A DNA stretch of 64,000 bases from NCBI RefSeq assembly GCF_021278025.1, contig NZ_JAIBHJ010000016.1:43493-107492 (forward strand), written 5' to 3'. Positions 27,164 to 36,428 of the stretch are shown piece after piece. The notes beneath the pieces are model-generated. The model saw nothing but the letters and a program-made list of their open reading frames with translations, did not search any database and had not been told where the DNA came from. The number at the start of each line of letters is the position of its first letter. Position 1 is the first letter of the stretch. This stretch comes from Motilimonas sp. E26. Its GTDB lineage: Bacteria > Pseudomonadota > Gammaproteobacteria > Enterobacterales > CBDFNC01. The position numbers and the translations under genes are program-made.

Positions 27164-27736
27164 TTAAATAAGCTCTGAAACCCGTTTGCGTAACTCAGGC
27201 ACTAACTCAGACTCAAACCAAGAGTTACGCCTTAACCAAATATTGTTTCTTGGGCTAGGATGAGGTAAGGGGACAATACTGGGCCAACATTGCTGCCACG
27301 CGCGCACCTGATCGGTCACCGATAATCGGGCGCCTCCTAAGTGATAATCCTGAGCATACTTACCAATAACAAGCGTTAACTCAATCTGTTGCAGTTGCGC
27401 AAGCAACCTCTCCCGCCACAAGGCTGCACATTCCGGTCTTGGTGGCAGATCGCCCCCCTTACCCGTGCCAGGAAAGCAAAAACCCATAGGTAAAATTGCA
27501 ACTAACTTAGGATTATAGAATTTTTCACGATCTATACCTAACCATTCTCGCAATCGCTCACCACTCGCATCATTAAACGGAATGCCTGATTCATGCACCT
27601 TACGTCCCGGAGCTTGGCCAGCAATTAAAATTTTGGCATCAGGATGGATTTGCACCACAGGACGCGGCTCATAAGGCAAATGCACTTGGCAATGGCGGCA
27701 ACTACGCACATCCTTTAATAAGGTTGAAAATGACAC
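27164..27736 (-). CDS. Uracil-DNA glycosylase family-like protein
   Basis: CRHCQVHLPYEPRPVVQIHPDAKILIAGQAPGRKVHESGIPFNDASGERLREWLG shows the N-terminal CxxC and the GQAPG...G.PF...G motif I of the UDG-like superfamily. PLPHPSPRN provides motif II (HPSPRN). The product (190 aa) is like the stand-alone UDG-family proteins of unknown substrate that share COG1573-type motifs; activity on uracil is not assured. It begins where the preceding small gene ends, so they are likely co-transcribed. Confidence 0.82.
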   Translation of the reverse strand: MSFSTLLKDVRSCRHCQVHLPYEPRPVVQIHPDAKILIAGQAPGRKVHESGIPFNDASGERLREWLGIDREKFYNPKLVAILPMGFCFPGTGKGGDLPPRPECAALWRERLLAQLQQIELTLVIGKYAQDYHLGGARLSVTDQVRAWQQCWPSIVPLPHPSPRNNIWLRRNSWFESELVPELRKRVSELI

Positions 27737-28092
27737 TATTGGCCACGCACCGTAATATTAGCGTCACTAATCACGACGGTGATATCCGATCCCAAGGTAT
27801 AAGAAGGCACGATAGCGGTGCTGATTTTACCACTGGCATAATTCGCTTTAAATTTTATCGCCCCTTGCTCCTTAACCTCAAATGGCACTTCTTGACGCGG
27901 CGTTAGCGACCCCAAGCTTTTAATCTGACCATCCCAACTCGCGGTAACATTAATGGCTTCACTGCTGCTATTTTTGATATAAAAAGTGGTTTTCGCCAAC
28001 TGTAAATTAACCGCATAAACCACAATCGCAACGAACATAAGGAAAAACGCCAGCGCTCGTTTCGACAATTTTTTGTTTACAGGCATCACCAC
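27736..28092 (-). CDS. Small membrane-anchored hypothetical protein
   Basis: 118 aa with one N-terminal hydrophobic helix (about residues 12-28) after a basic start, then a beta-rich extracytoplasmic domain (TTFYIKNSSSEAINVTASWDGQIKSL...) that looks like a small immunoglobulin-like sandwich. Its end overlaps the start of the UDG-like gene by one base, so translation may be coupled. No family recognised. Confidence 0.65.
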   Translation of the reverse strand: MVMPVNKKLSKRALAFFLMFVAIVVYAVNLQLAKTTFYIKNSSSEAINVTASWDGQIKSLGSLTPRQEVPFEVKEQGAIKFKANYASGKISTAIVPSYTLGSDITVVISDANITVRGQ

Positions 28093-28303
28093 ACCTTAGT
28101 AAATATTAAAGAATGAGGCTGGTATTATGGCTCATAATCATCTCATCAGAAACAGTGGACCCTGCTTGTTTACACAATGAAGACTCCCTACACGCGCTTT
28201 TTTAGCTCACATCCAGCAGCCCCTGTACCCCTCGCGAATATGGTAGGTTCAGCTTAAAAGCAATGATCTTGTGAATGCCTCTCATTATTGCTGAGTGACA
28301 TGA

Positions 28304-28714
28304 TTATGGTAGGTCCATACAGCTAAATGAATGCGGGTCAACCGCCCCCATGTCTCTTTGTTTAAATTGCAAAAAGCGCTGATTACACTCAGCTGTTTGC
28401 CATGGCTTACAATCACTTAACGATATATTACATAAGCCACCGAAACAGCCAACTGACAAGCTATTTGCGCCCTCCCTCTGGCTAGCAGAGATCAGACTAA
28501 CAAACACCTTGCCAACTGTATCGAGATCACGACCTTCACAATGCTGATTTTCAGGCTGAATTCGCTGTTGGGTGAAAGGCATAATAGCGTTCAATACGGC
28601 GTCACTCTCGGCGCTAACAGCTTGCTCACCCAGCCAATAGATAAACAATCCAAGCGCTCCGCAACATAGTCCAACGGCAAAAATACCGAACGCACGAACT
28701 AAGCGCATTACCAT
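28304..28714 (-). CDS. Small membrane-anchored hypothetical protein with cysteines
   Basis: 136 aa with an N-terminal hydrophobic helix (about 8-30) and a periplasmic part containing seven cysteines, consistent with disulfides. It overlaps the end of the Nudix gene; an alternative ATG at 28708 would form a TAATG junction with that stop. No similarity recognised. The gap to the next gene (28093-28303) contains nothing I can assign. Confidence 0.6.
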   Translation of the reverse strand: MVMRLVRAFGIFAVGLCCGALGLFIYWLGEQAVSAESDAVLNAIMPFTQQRIQPENQHCEGRDLDTVGKVFVSLISASQREGANSLSVGCFGGLCNISLSDCKPWQTAECNQRFLQFKQRDMGAVDPHSFSCMDLP

Positions 28715-29124
28715 TGAACTGCTGTGTAACCACAGCCCGTTAATCGGAGATATTCAGCGAGGGCGAGCTTATCCGCATCAGTATCCAACTCATATTTGGC
28801 ATCGGCAAACGATCGCCAATACACCGCATCCGCTTCAAATGCGGCAATGTCACCCAACCAAGATAACACGGCATAATAATGAATGAGTTGAAGTTCAGTG
28901 CTGGGATGGTATAGCGAGCAAATATGCACAAACTGCTGCGCCTGCACACCTAGCTCTTCTTTTATTTCTCGCAATAACCCTTGCTCAGGTGACTCGCCAG
29001 CCTCTAAATGGCCGCCGGGGATCGCGACTAAACTTGGATCGCAAGCCTTGTGCTCAGAGCGTTTTTCCAGTAACACTTGGCCATCTTTGATTAACAAAAA
29101 AGACGCACATGGATGGGTTTTCAT
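28708..29124 (-). CDS. Nudix hydrolase
   Basis: Complete Nudix box GGHLEAGESPEQGLLREIKEELGV (G-x5-E-x7-REUxEExGU), so an active pyrophosphohydrolase is expected. 138 aa, MutT-like arrangement with the box at about residues 37-60. The flanking residues do not settle the nucleotide substrate. Probably in one transcript with the downstream 136-aa gene, which it overlaps, and with the 266-aa gene 19 bp upstream. Confidence 0.9.
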   Translation of the reverse strand: MKTHPCASFLLIKDGQVLLEKRSEHKACDPSLVAIPGGHLEAGESPEQGLLREIKEELGVQAQQFVHICSLYHPSTELQLIHYYAVLSWLGDIAAFEADAVYWRSFADAKYELDTDADKLALAEYLRLTGCGYTAVQW

Positions 29125-29143
29125 GTTTTTTCACTCCGTTCGA

Positions 29144-29944
29144 TTAAGCCAGCTTGCAGCCGCGAGTTAAATTCGCCATTTGATCATGATATTCAATCGC
29201 TGGCTCACGGGAAAAATCGCGACCAATCGTCTTAACTAATCTCACCACGGAAAACTGCTGTGCCGCATACTCGTAATCTTTCGCCCAATCTTCATAAACT
29301 TGGGTTTCACAATCGAGCGGCGTTTTGAGTTTAATAGTCTTAATTCGCATCCGATAAGGCTTAGGCGTTAAGCGCGCTCGATAACACTTTTGCTTATTGG
29401 ATAGCTGCACATACAGCCAATCCACATGCAGCTTATGCAACAAGTTAGTATGAGCACGTTCGGCGGGGTCTAAATACGTTCGACAGATGACGCGAATACC
29501 TTTTGCGGTTTCATAAATCCGAAAGTCGCCGCCAAGCTGCGGATAACGCGTTAGGTTTTCTTCAAACTTAAACACAATGCGTTCTTTTAGGCTTAACTTA
29601 CGCAAGGGCTTGAAAATATCGAGCCAACCTTTACGGTAATGATCCAAATCCAAAATGGTGTATTGCGTGGTGTTCCAAATTTTTGCGCCATAGCGACATA
29701 CCGTCACTATATTCTTATCATCAATAATCTGCGCCACATGCTCTTTAATCGCAGCATCATATTCATTTAATGGCTTCGGCTGCTGCTCGGCAATGCGCTG
29801 TTCAATCACCTTAGCTCGTAGCGCGCCTTCCTCGGCAGCCACCACTTTTGAAACATTTGAGCCAACCAGTAATTGAATGGTTTCGACTTGGTTGCCAACC
29901 CTTATATCGAACGGTTCTTTGACCCAAAATTTAAAATATTTCAT
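29144..29944 (-). CDS. Hypothetical protein, 266 aa
   Basis: A soluble, basic alpha/beta protein. Around 140-180, GGDFRIYETAKGIRVICRTYLDP loosely recalls the palm strands of archaeo-eukaryotic-type primase-like proteins (FRIY.T..G.RV), but the full catalytic set is not evident, so I do not assign it. No signal peptide or membrane helix. Probably first gene of the run that includes the Nudix hydrolase. Confidence 0.65.
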   Translation of the reverse strand: MKYFKFWVKEPFDIRVGNQVETIQLLVGSNVSKVVAAEEGALRAKVIEQRIAEQQPKPLNEYDAAIKEHVAQIIDDKNIVTVCRYGAKIWNTTQYTILDLDHYRKGWLDIFKPLRKLSLKERIVFKFEENLTRYPQLGGDFRIYETAKGIRVICRTYLDPAERAHTNLLHKLHVDWLYVQLSNKQKCYRARLTPKPYRMRIKTIKLKTPLDCETQVYEDWAKDYEYAAQQFSVVRLVKTIGRDFSREPAIEYHDQMANLTRGCKLA

Positions 29945-30098
29945 GCCGTTAAAATTATGAATAAATAAGTAACAGCCATTCTATCGGCAATTTTCACAAG
30001 GTCGAGTACCATTTTTGGTTCCAAGAAGTGGTAGGCGGTATTTCCCCACCCATCAGAAAGAGTGCTACTATAGTGATACTTATCAGAGGGGGATGATG

Positions 30099-30356
30099 AT
30101 GAAAGTAGAACTAGTAACAACATTAAAACGCCAAGCAACGAAGATATTATCAGAGCTTCATTCTTCTAAAGAGCCGGTATTAATTACCGAGCACGGACAA
30201 CCTTCAGCTTACCTTGTTGACGTTGAACACTTCGACTTTATGCAAAAACGCATGCAAATTCTTGAAGCGCTAGCTAAAGGTGAGCTGGCAATAAGCCGTG
30301 GCGAAACCGTGTCCAATGATGAAGCCAAAGCGAAAATGAATAAATGGCTGAAGTAA
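30099..30356 (+). CDS. Phd/YefM family antitoxin
   Basis: The N-terminal fold KVELVTTLKRQATKILSELHSSKEPVLITEHGQPSAYLVDVEHFD matches the Phd/YefM DNA-binding antitoxin domain. The C-terminal tail, rich in Lys/Glu, would wrap the toxin. Three ATGs stand in a row (30093, 30096, 30099); GAGGGGG ends at 30092, so the third is best spaced. It overlaps the ParE-like toxin gene by 13 bp, the classic antitoxin-toxin operon, and probably represses its own promoter. Confidence 0.9.
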   Translation: MKVELVTTLKRQATKILSELHSSKEPVLITEHGQPSAYLVDVEHFDFMQKRMQILEALAKGELAISRGETVSNDEAKAKMNKWLK

Positions 30357-30655
30357 TTTGGACCAATCCCGCCCTCAAAGACCTAAACGATATCGCTGAC
30401 TATGTTGCTTTGAGCAACTTACCCGCCGCTAAAAATTTGGTCGAAAAAATTTTTGCCCATGTCGAACACCTCGAAATGTTTCCTGAATCAGGAAAAACAC
30501 CGCTTGAGTTAAGCAATTTGAGTTATCGCGAAGTGGTGGTTAATCCGTGCCGCGTGTTTTACAAAATAGACCGCGAAAAAGTTTATATTTTGCACGTGAT
30601 GCGGCAAGAGCGTGACTTACTGAAATTCTTGCTTCGAGCGACGCCTCAAAGTTGA
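30344..30655 (+). CDS. RelE/ParE family toxin
   Basis: IWTNPALKDLNDIADYVALSNLPAAKNLVEKIFAHVEHLEMFPESGKTPLEL...YREVVVNPCRVFYKIDREKVYILHVMRQERDL is a full RelE/ParE-fold toxin, closest in pattern to ParE (gyrase poison), with the terminal Arg-containing strand HVMRQERD. 103 aa, intact. Starts inside the antitoxin gene. ParE versus RelE-type target is not decided by sequence. Confidence 0.9.
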   Translation: MAEVIWTNPALKDLNDIADYVALSNLPAAKNLVEKIFAHVEHLEMFPESGKTPLELSNLSYREVVVNPCRVFYKIDREKVYILHVMRQERDLLKFLLRATPQS

Positions 30656-30688
30656 TGCAAAAATAAAGATAAATAACTGGGCAACCAC

Positions 30689-33250
30689 TCAACTTAAAGG
30701 GGTTGCTAAACTTTCTTCCATGGTCTGTGTATTAAGCCGATCATTCGCATGACTTTTTACATATCGCACCATATTCAAAATATCAGCATCAAACTCATCG
30801 TCATCAACATCAATTGAAATCAACTGATTGATATCTAATAACAAGTCATTATCAATCAAGTTACACCTGCTATTCTGAAATGAAATGTCTCTGCAGCTAT
30901 CTTCAGTCAAGATGGCGGCTATTATTGCAACCGATTGATTTGGGTATGTATTAGATATGCTTTTTGCAAAAGCTACACACTCTTTCAACCAAGCTTTTCC
31001 CGACATATCGAAGTCACAAAGGGCAATAAGAGTTCTAAACTGAGTTGGATTGTCATGGAGCAAGAAATTCGGAGCATCAAGCATCGCTTTTTGAAGGGCT
31101 GCTGTTTTTGCCTTTTCGACCTCATCGACGTTCACCTCAGAGAAAGTATCAAGCAAATATACTCCCGCAGATAGATTCTGTGGGAGTACCAGATCTGACA
31201 GCTGCATCAGTGACTTAATATTGACATGGTTCATTTTATAGCCAATTTGATAAGCACAAACTTTAAACAAGCCCTGCACATCTCCCCGCAGTAACCTCTC
31301 TGAATCAAGGTTATCGAACATTTCCTTTGCAACATCCAAAAGGCCTTTAAATCCTTCATTATCGCTATGGGGGTTAATCTGCGCCATGAAACGCCTTAGC
31401 AAATCTACACAACTCAAACCTCCACAACTCAAATTTCGCGATAATGTCTTGCAAATTTTTAAACGCTTGTTTCTTGGTAATTGCTTATTTTTACTTAAAA
31501 ACTTAATCGTATCACTTAAAGGCAAAGTAAGGTCGGATACATCTATCATTCCCGTCAACAGCTTAAGGTATTCGGAACCACCATCCATAAAACTAAAAAG
31601 GGGCAAGTAAAACGTGTGCCCGTCACGGGTCTGGTTAGAACTGACATCCCTAAAAGCTTTTGGAAATAAAAAATAGATTATACTTGAAGACCCTTCAGGG
31701 CTTTCAAACCCCTCCTTGGCTTGCTCTAATAATTCAAGATTACGCACTTGACCATGTTCTAGAATGAAACGATGATATTGCATAACAAAACCAAAGGCTT
31801 GAGCATCGCACACTTTCAAAGCACACCAACACAACAGCACATCAAAAGGAATAAACTCTTTAAATTTATCGCTATAGGTATCCACTTCCCTAAGCATAGC
31901 TTTCAACATCCTTGGCGTTTTACAAAGCCAAATCACCGCAGTTAACGGCTCCAACTCGCGACCAAAATCCATCTCATACGGGTCGTCGGACTCACCTTCC
32001 TCTTTCAATCCCTTAATGTTTAACCAACCATCCGTAATCACCCATCTATGCAAATCATCAATTAAGCTTATCTCCTGCGCACGCGCACTTTCTATCCAGC
32101 GTGTTCTGTACTGTTCAATAAGCGCTTTGACGTTCGCTTCTGGCAAGGAAAGGTCAAATCGTTTAACCGCTATGCGATTTGAGATGTTGCTAAGATGGTT
32201 CGTAAAACCAATCGTAAATATGAAACGAATGTTTTGACAGCAAGATAGTTGATCGAGCAAAGGGGCAATCGCAGCTGAACTGGAAGGTGTAACGCCATTT
32301 CTATCGATATCTTCAATCACCAACAACAAGCGCAGGTTTGAAGCCTGTAATAGAGTATCTATCCTTTTTAGTTGGCTCAAAGGCGACATCTCTATTGCTG
32401 GAATGACTTTAGATAACAGTGAGCCCGTGTTACCCGTTCCTGATAACACATTTACATACTTGTCTGGCATTGAATATAAAGATGACACGCTCACTTGCTT
32501 GCTCAAATCAGCAAGAAGTGAGTTAAGCAATAATTTTTGCGCATCCCCCTCACTAGCCAGCCGACCCCATGCATCAAACTTTGAGATGACCCACTTAGTC
32601 TTATTCGTCTTATCCAGAATTCGGTCACTTAACATTTTAATAATGCTAGATTTCCCTGAACCAAAGTCACCATATAAAACAATTCCACGGTTAGTCTCGC
32701 GACTGATTTCCACCTCTTTCTGTAAAGAGTCTAACACGTCAAAGTGCCTAAATTTGTCATCAGATGCATTCAAAATTAAACCCTCATGCTCATGCCATGG
32801 GGTGTACCGCTGTGCTTTAGCTAATGACGGTGTGACATTCTTGGTTGGCCCTTTTTTGTTAAAGTGCCACAAAGCCAAAGCCCCACTAAACAACGTGAAG
32901 TTTAAATTGGAAAAGCTGATGAATAGCTCACTGACAAACAGCGCGTTCTGACTTATAAAACCACAGACGACGAGAACAATAGAAAAGTAAGCAGGGGGAT
33001 ACATTAAATAGATCAGGGTAAGTTTTCGTTCAGGGTTGCTATCACCAGTGTGTACCAAGATCTTATTAATTATCAGCGCAGCGCCCAAACCAAGTACGAG
33101 GTAAAAGAAGACTCCATCATTACTGTTTGCAAAGCTAACCCAAGCGCCAAAAATATTTTGCACCATGGGAAGTGAATATAGAAAATCTACGATAAACCAT
33201 GCGCTTATTGCATAAATAATTACAGTTAACCACCGAAAAGCACAACCCAT
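30689..33250 (-). CDS. KAP family P-loop NTPase, membrane-anchored
   Basis: 853 aa. Four hydrophobic helices occupy about 7-25, 47-63, 78-100 and 108-130. The KAP NTPase domain follows, with Walker A GDFGSGKSS at 194-202, the KAP FxxW-type segment KFDAW near 225-229, and Walker B LRLLLVIEDIDR near 307-317. The remaining 450 residues are helical and cysteine-containing and resemble no domain I know. KAP NTPases are often in accessory loci, and several members restrict phage or plasmids. Here it neighbours a toxin-antitoxin pair, and a gene-free stretch with a palindromic repeat follows. Role inferred, not shown. Confidence 0.85.
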   Translation of the reverse strand: MGCAFRWLTVIIYAISAWFIVDFLYSLPMVQNIFGAWVSFANSNDGVFFYLVLGLGAALIINKILVHTGDSNPERKLTLIYLMYPPAYFSIVLVVCGFISQNALFVSELFISFSNLNFTLFSGALALWHFNKKGPTKNVTPSLAKAQRYTPWHEHEGLILNASDDKFRHFDVLDSLQKEVEISRETNRGIVLYGDFGSGKSSIIKMLSDRILDKTNKTKWVISKFDAWGRLASEGDAQKLLLNSLLADLSKQVSVSSLYSMPDKYVNVLSGTGNTGSLLSKVIPAIEMSPLSQLKRIDTLLQASNLRLLLVIEDIDRNGVTPSSSAAIAPLLDQLSCCQNIRFIFTIGFTNHLSNISNRIAVKRFDLSLPEANVKALIEQYRTRWIESARAQEISLIDDLHRWVITDGWLNIKGLKEEGESDDPYEMDFGRELEPLTAVIWLCKTPRMLKAMLREVDTYSDKFKEFIPFDVLLCWCALKVCDAQAFGFVMQYHRFILEHGQVRNLELLEQAKEGFESPEGSSSIIYFLFPKAFRDVSSNQTRDGHTFYLPLFSFMDGGSEYLKLLTGMIDVSDLTLPLSDTIKFLSKNKQLPRNKRLKICKTLSRNLSCGGLSCVDLLRRFMAQINPHSDNEGFKGLLDVAKEMFDNLDSERLLRGDVQGLFKVCAYQIGYKMNHVNIKSLMQLSDLVLPQNLSAGVYLLDTFSEVNVDEVEKAKTAALQKAMLDAPNFLLHDNPTQFRTLIALCDFDMSGKAWLKECVAFAKSISNTYPNQSVAIIAAILTEDSCRDISFQNSRCNLIDNDLLLDINQLISIDVDDDEFDADILNMVRYVKSHANDRLNTQTMEESLATPLS

Positions 33251-33696
33251 TGTCAGCTACCTAAATTTGAAGTTTGTCACATCTGCTAGAACGCTTAATT
33301 TTTAAGTAGCCGCCCAGCGGACAACAGTGTAGGCCGCTCTTTGCGCAACAAACCATTGCGTACGTTCGACTGAGTAGCCACCACTATATTTCACCTATAT
33401 TGGTCTTGCGAAAAATGGCAGGAGAAAGCACGACGTGTAACGATTGCACTTGAACATGAAATCGCGCTAAACCATTAACATTGGCTATTCTAGTCGTTCT
33501 AACTTCAAAAACAAAAGACTTGGCACTTTTTGTATTAAATACGGTGCCTTAGCAGCTTTCCTCACAGGGAAAAACACGACCGTAAATACACCTACAATTG
33601 CCAGCACACCTCAGTTCAGCACAAGCCATGAACTAAGTCCGTGAGAATAACATCACTACATCAGCACCAAAATGAGTCACAAAAAGCTACTGAGCC
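33251..33696. other. Gene-free stretch beside the KAP gene
   Basis: About 450 bp with no ORF of useful length, no tRNA and no insertion-sequence ends that I can see. It is followed by the palindromic element at 33697-33788. It may be decayed accessory DNA or simply the promoter region of the KAP gene. Confidence 0.35.
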
Positions 33697-33788
33697 AACC
33701 CTATCACGGAGCAAAATGTCTTTTTCAGGGATGAAAAAGCCAAGCCTACAAGGATGTACTAGCGGCGGTTTTGCGCAGTGATAGGGTT
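33697..33788. repeat. Palindromic repeat, family B (intact ends)
   Basis: A 92-bp element with 20-bp terminal inverted repeats at 33697-33716 and 33769-33788, 18 of 20 paired (outer AACCCTATCAC/GTGATAGGGTT perfect). Its interior TTTTTCAGGGATGAAAAAG...AAGCCTAC is homologous to the core at 17511-17572. Non-coding; MITE or REP-like. Confidence 0.75.
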
Positions 33789-33833
33789 AGCGAACGGTTA
33801 GCAGTTGCGCAATAAACTAGCTCAATAAGAAAA

Positions 33834-34394
33834 TCAGTTCTTACGCTTTAACCACACAGAAAAGTGTACAAAAGCGGGTAAGACCAGCGCCCATAGCACG
33901 CCAATGATTAACGCAGAGCTAAATGCCCCCAAAGGCAACTCTACCGCCCCTAAACGATAACCACCGAGATAACTTAAAGGACCGGAAATACTGCCCATCA
34001 ATGCCACCAACAATAACGGCAAACGGCGCAACCAAGCCAAACTATGATTAAGCGCCACTGCAAAATGAAACCAAATGAAAGCTAGCCACAAGGGCAACAC
34101 TGCCTGATCGGCAAAGACAAACACCCCCGTTAAAGACAGCGTCGAATCTAACAACATCCCCACCAAACTTACCCCAACTAATAGCGGCAAATCTTGGCGT
34201 CGCGTTGGGCTAAGATAAAAATGCAACAACAGTAATACAGTGACGTAAGGCCAAGCATCTTGCTGCAATAAAATTGCAGTAAACCAAACCAGCTGAAACA
34301 TCAAAGCATTAAGCCATAAAAAATGCTTGGCTAGCCAGCTGGATCCAGCAGCCCAAGACGGCTGATCAAGATTAATTTTCAACATAGATTTCAA
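33834..34394 (-). CDS. DUF2878 family membrane protein
   Basis: 186 aa with six or so hydrophobic segments. LWLAFIWFHFAVALNHSLAWL and GSISGPLSYLGGYRLGAVELPLG match DUF2878, a family regularly found beside cyclopropane synthase and DUF1365 genes in marine gammaproteobacteria. It overlaps the stop of the upstream synthase gene by 4 bp (ATGA), so it is the last gene of the photolyase/cfa operon. Inner-membrane protein, function unknown. Confidence 0.88.
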   Translation of the reverse strand: MKSMLKINLDQPSWAAGSSWLAKHFLWLNALMFQLVWFTAILLQQDAWPYVTVLLLLHFYLSPTRRQDLPLLVGVSLVGMLLDSTLSLTGVFVFADQAVLPLWLAFIWFHFAVALNHSLAWLRRLPLLLVALMGSISGPLSYLGGYRLGAVELPLGAFSSALIIGVLWALVLPAFVHFSVWLKRKN

Positions 34395-35653
34395 CGGTGA
34401 TAAGTCACATAGTCAGGACTGCGAAAATCTGGTTTAGCAGCCACCAAATGCACCGTACTAATGCTGCGCTCTAAAAAGCCACCTTCGCAATAACAAAGGT
34501 AAAACTTCCACAAACGAATAAAATCTTCGCCGTAACCTTGCTGGCGAATGTCAGCCAATGAATGCTCAAAACGGTGTAACCAATCTTTTAAAGTACGCGC
34601 ATAATCAAGCCCAATATCATGGAGTTGCATCATGACCATATCGGTTTTATCGGCGATGTGCTGACTCATCACGCTAACGGAGGGTAAGCAACCACCGGGG
34701 AAAATATAACGCTGAATAAAGTCGACACCGGTGCGATAACTATCATAACGTTGATCGGCAATGGTAATGGCTTGAATGAGCATTTTGCCCGACGGCTTAA
34801 GGCGGTCACTGCAAGTGCGGAAAAAGGTTTCTAAATACTCATGGCCCACGGCTTCGATCATTTCAATCGACACTAACTTGTCATATTGCCCCTCAAGCTT
34901 ACGATAGTCCTGCTTGAGTAAGGTAATTTGATCTTGTAGCCCAAGCTCCGCCACCCGTGCACAAGCGTAATCGTACTGTGCATCAGAAATGGTGGTGGTG
35001 GTGACTTTAACGCCGTAATGCTGCGCCGCATAAATAGCCAAACCGCCCCAACCGGTGCCAATTTCTAACAATGTCTCGCCAGGTTTTAACTCCAAGCGCT
35101 CACATATCAGGTGTAATTTATGTAATTGCGCCGCTTCTAAGTCTGCCTCTTTACTCGGATAAATTGCACTGGAATACAGCATTTCTTTATCTAAAAAAGT
35201 GCGGTACATATCATTGCCCAAATCATAGTGGGCCAAGATATTTTTGCGCGAGCCGTGTTCAGAATTACGATTCGACTTGTGCACTTTTAAATGACGCAAA
35301 CTCGACAGCCAAGCAAAGCGTTTTTCAAGCTTATCCAGTACCGTTAAATTTCGCCCCAACACTTGGATGACCTTAGTTAAATCAGGGCTGGTCCACTCGC
35401 CTTGAATATATCTTTCACCAGCAGCAATACTGCCTCCCAATAACAATTGACGCCAAACACGGCTGTTGTGTATTTCAACCTTTGCTTGCAACTCAGCGTT
35501 GGCATCACCAAAGTGCATCACATCCGAGCCGTCTTCAACCGTTAAACCCGCCTCACTTAACTTACTTAAAATGGCAAATAAGGCTTTCTTCGCCATTTTG
35601 TCTAACCAATGCACCGGCTGTTGTTGCAGGGTGGCCACGTTTGAATTATCCAT
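34391..35653 (-). CDS. cfa: Cyclopropane-fatty-acyl-phospholipid synthase
   Basis: SAM-dependent enzyme that adds a methylene bridge to unsaturated acyl chains of phospholipids. AHYDLGNDMYRTFLDKEMLYSSAIYP and LLEIGTGWGGLAIYAA (SAM-binding) are diagnostic, as is the C-terminal VDFIQRYIFPGGCLPS. 420 aa. It overlaps its upstream and downstream genes by 8 and 4 bp. In this operon it fits membrane protection under light or oxidative stress. Confidence 0.95.
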   Translation of the reverse strand: MDNSNVATLQQQPVHWLDKMAKKALFAILSKLSEAGLTVEDGSDVMHFGDANAELQAKVEIHNSRVWRQLLLGGSIAAGERYIQGEWTSPDLTKVIQVLGRNLTVLDKLEKRFAWLSSLRHLKVHKSNRNSEHGSRKNILAHYDLGNDMYRTFLDKEMLYSSAIYPSKEADLEAAQLHKLHLICERLELKPGETLLEIGTGWGGLAIYAAQHYGVKVTTTTISDAQYDYACARVAELGLQDQITLLKQDYRKLEGQYDKLVSIEMIEAVGHEYLETFFRTCSDRLKPSGKMLIQAITIADQRYDSYRTGVDFIQRYIFPGGCLPSVSVMSQHIADKTDMVMMQLHDIGLDYARTLKDWLHRFEHSLADIRQQGYGEDFIRLWKFYLCYCEGGFLERSISTVHLVAAKPDFRSPDYVTYHR

Positions 35654-36428
35654 TTTTTTGCTCCGTCGATGGCCCTGGATGAGGAATATAAGGCACTTTT
35701 TTTAAATAGAGTTTCAGCGCCTGCCAATAAATACCCGCCAGGGTCTTAATGGCCATAGATGGCAGTTTTATTACTTGTTTACGTAAGTTTTGATTAGTTA
35801 GATCTACCCGCTGCAACATTAAACTCGCGTCAAACAATTTGGCTTCGTTGCGATTTTCCATATGCAGACGTAATTGCTTGCCCGGCGCCTTGATCCGCCA
35901 GTAATACTTCATGTTCAAATCCATAAACGGCGACACATGAAACACCTTGTCAGTCGGTTGATTGGCTGCAATATCCACCAGATAATAATGACGCTCATTC
36001 CAAGGTGTGTTGCTTACCTCTGCCAATAAATAAATCAGTTCATCGGCATCGTTATAGCAGTAATAAAAATTCACTGGGCTAAAATAAATGCCGAAACAAC
36101 GCAATTGCCCCAACATCAGCACCCGACCATTCAGTGCCACTCCGCCTAAATCTTGCACTTTTTGCCACACCGCTTGGCGACTGACAGGCTGGTTTTTATG
36201 TAAGTAATCTTGGTGATTGAAACTAAGGGGTGCCCAGCGATTTTGTTTAAACCAAGAGCCAAGCTTTTCTACCGCGCCCAGTTCGTCTAAATCCAACCCT
36301 AAGAAAAACACTTGATATTTAAACTCATGACCCACAGGAGAAAAGCGGCGATGACGCACAATGCCAGTATAAATAGCACTGTGCTCAAGCGTGGTATCTT
36401 GGTTTAACGTCGCAGGGGCGCTACTCAT
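35646..36428 (-). CDS. DUF1365 family protein
   Basis: SAIYTGIVRHRRFSPVGHEFKYQVFFLGLDLDEL and FSPVNFYYCYN...LVDIAANQPTDKVFHVSPFMDLNMKYYW are the family motifs. DUF1365 genes nearly always sit beside FAD oxidoreductase and cyclopropane synthase genes, as here. I chose the ATG at 36428 because it forms an ATGA overlap with the preceding stop; a longer in-frame start exists at 36452. Function unknown, probably lipid modification. Confidence 0.88.
   Translation of the reverse strand: MSSAPATLNQDTTLEHSAIYTGIVRHRRFSPVGHEFKYQVFFLGLDLDELGAVEKLGSWFKQNRWAPLSFNHQDYLHKNQPVSRQAVWQKVQDLGGVALNGRVLMLGQLRCFGIYFSPVNFYYCYNDADELIYLLAEVSNTPWNERHYYLVDIAANQPTDKVFHVSPFMDLNMKYYWRIKAPGKQLRLHMENRNEAKLFDASLMLQRVDLTNQNLRKQVIKLPSMAIKTLAGIYWQALKLYLKKVPYIPHPGPSTEQKNG

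Noticed and set aside
32403..32951. 182-codon ORF on the plus strand
   Set aside because: Antisense to the P-loop part of the KAP NTPase; no recognisable protein pattern.
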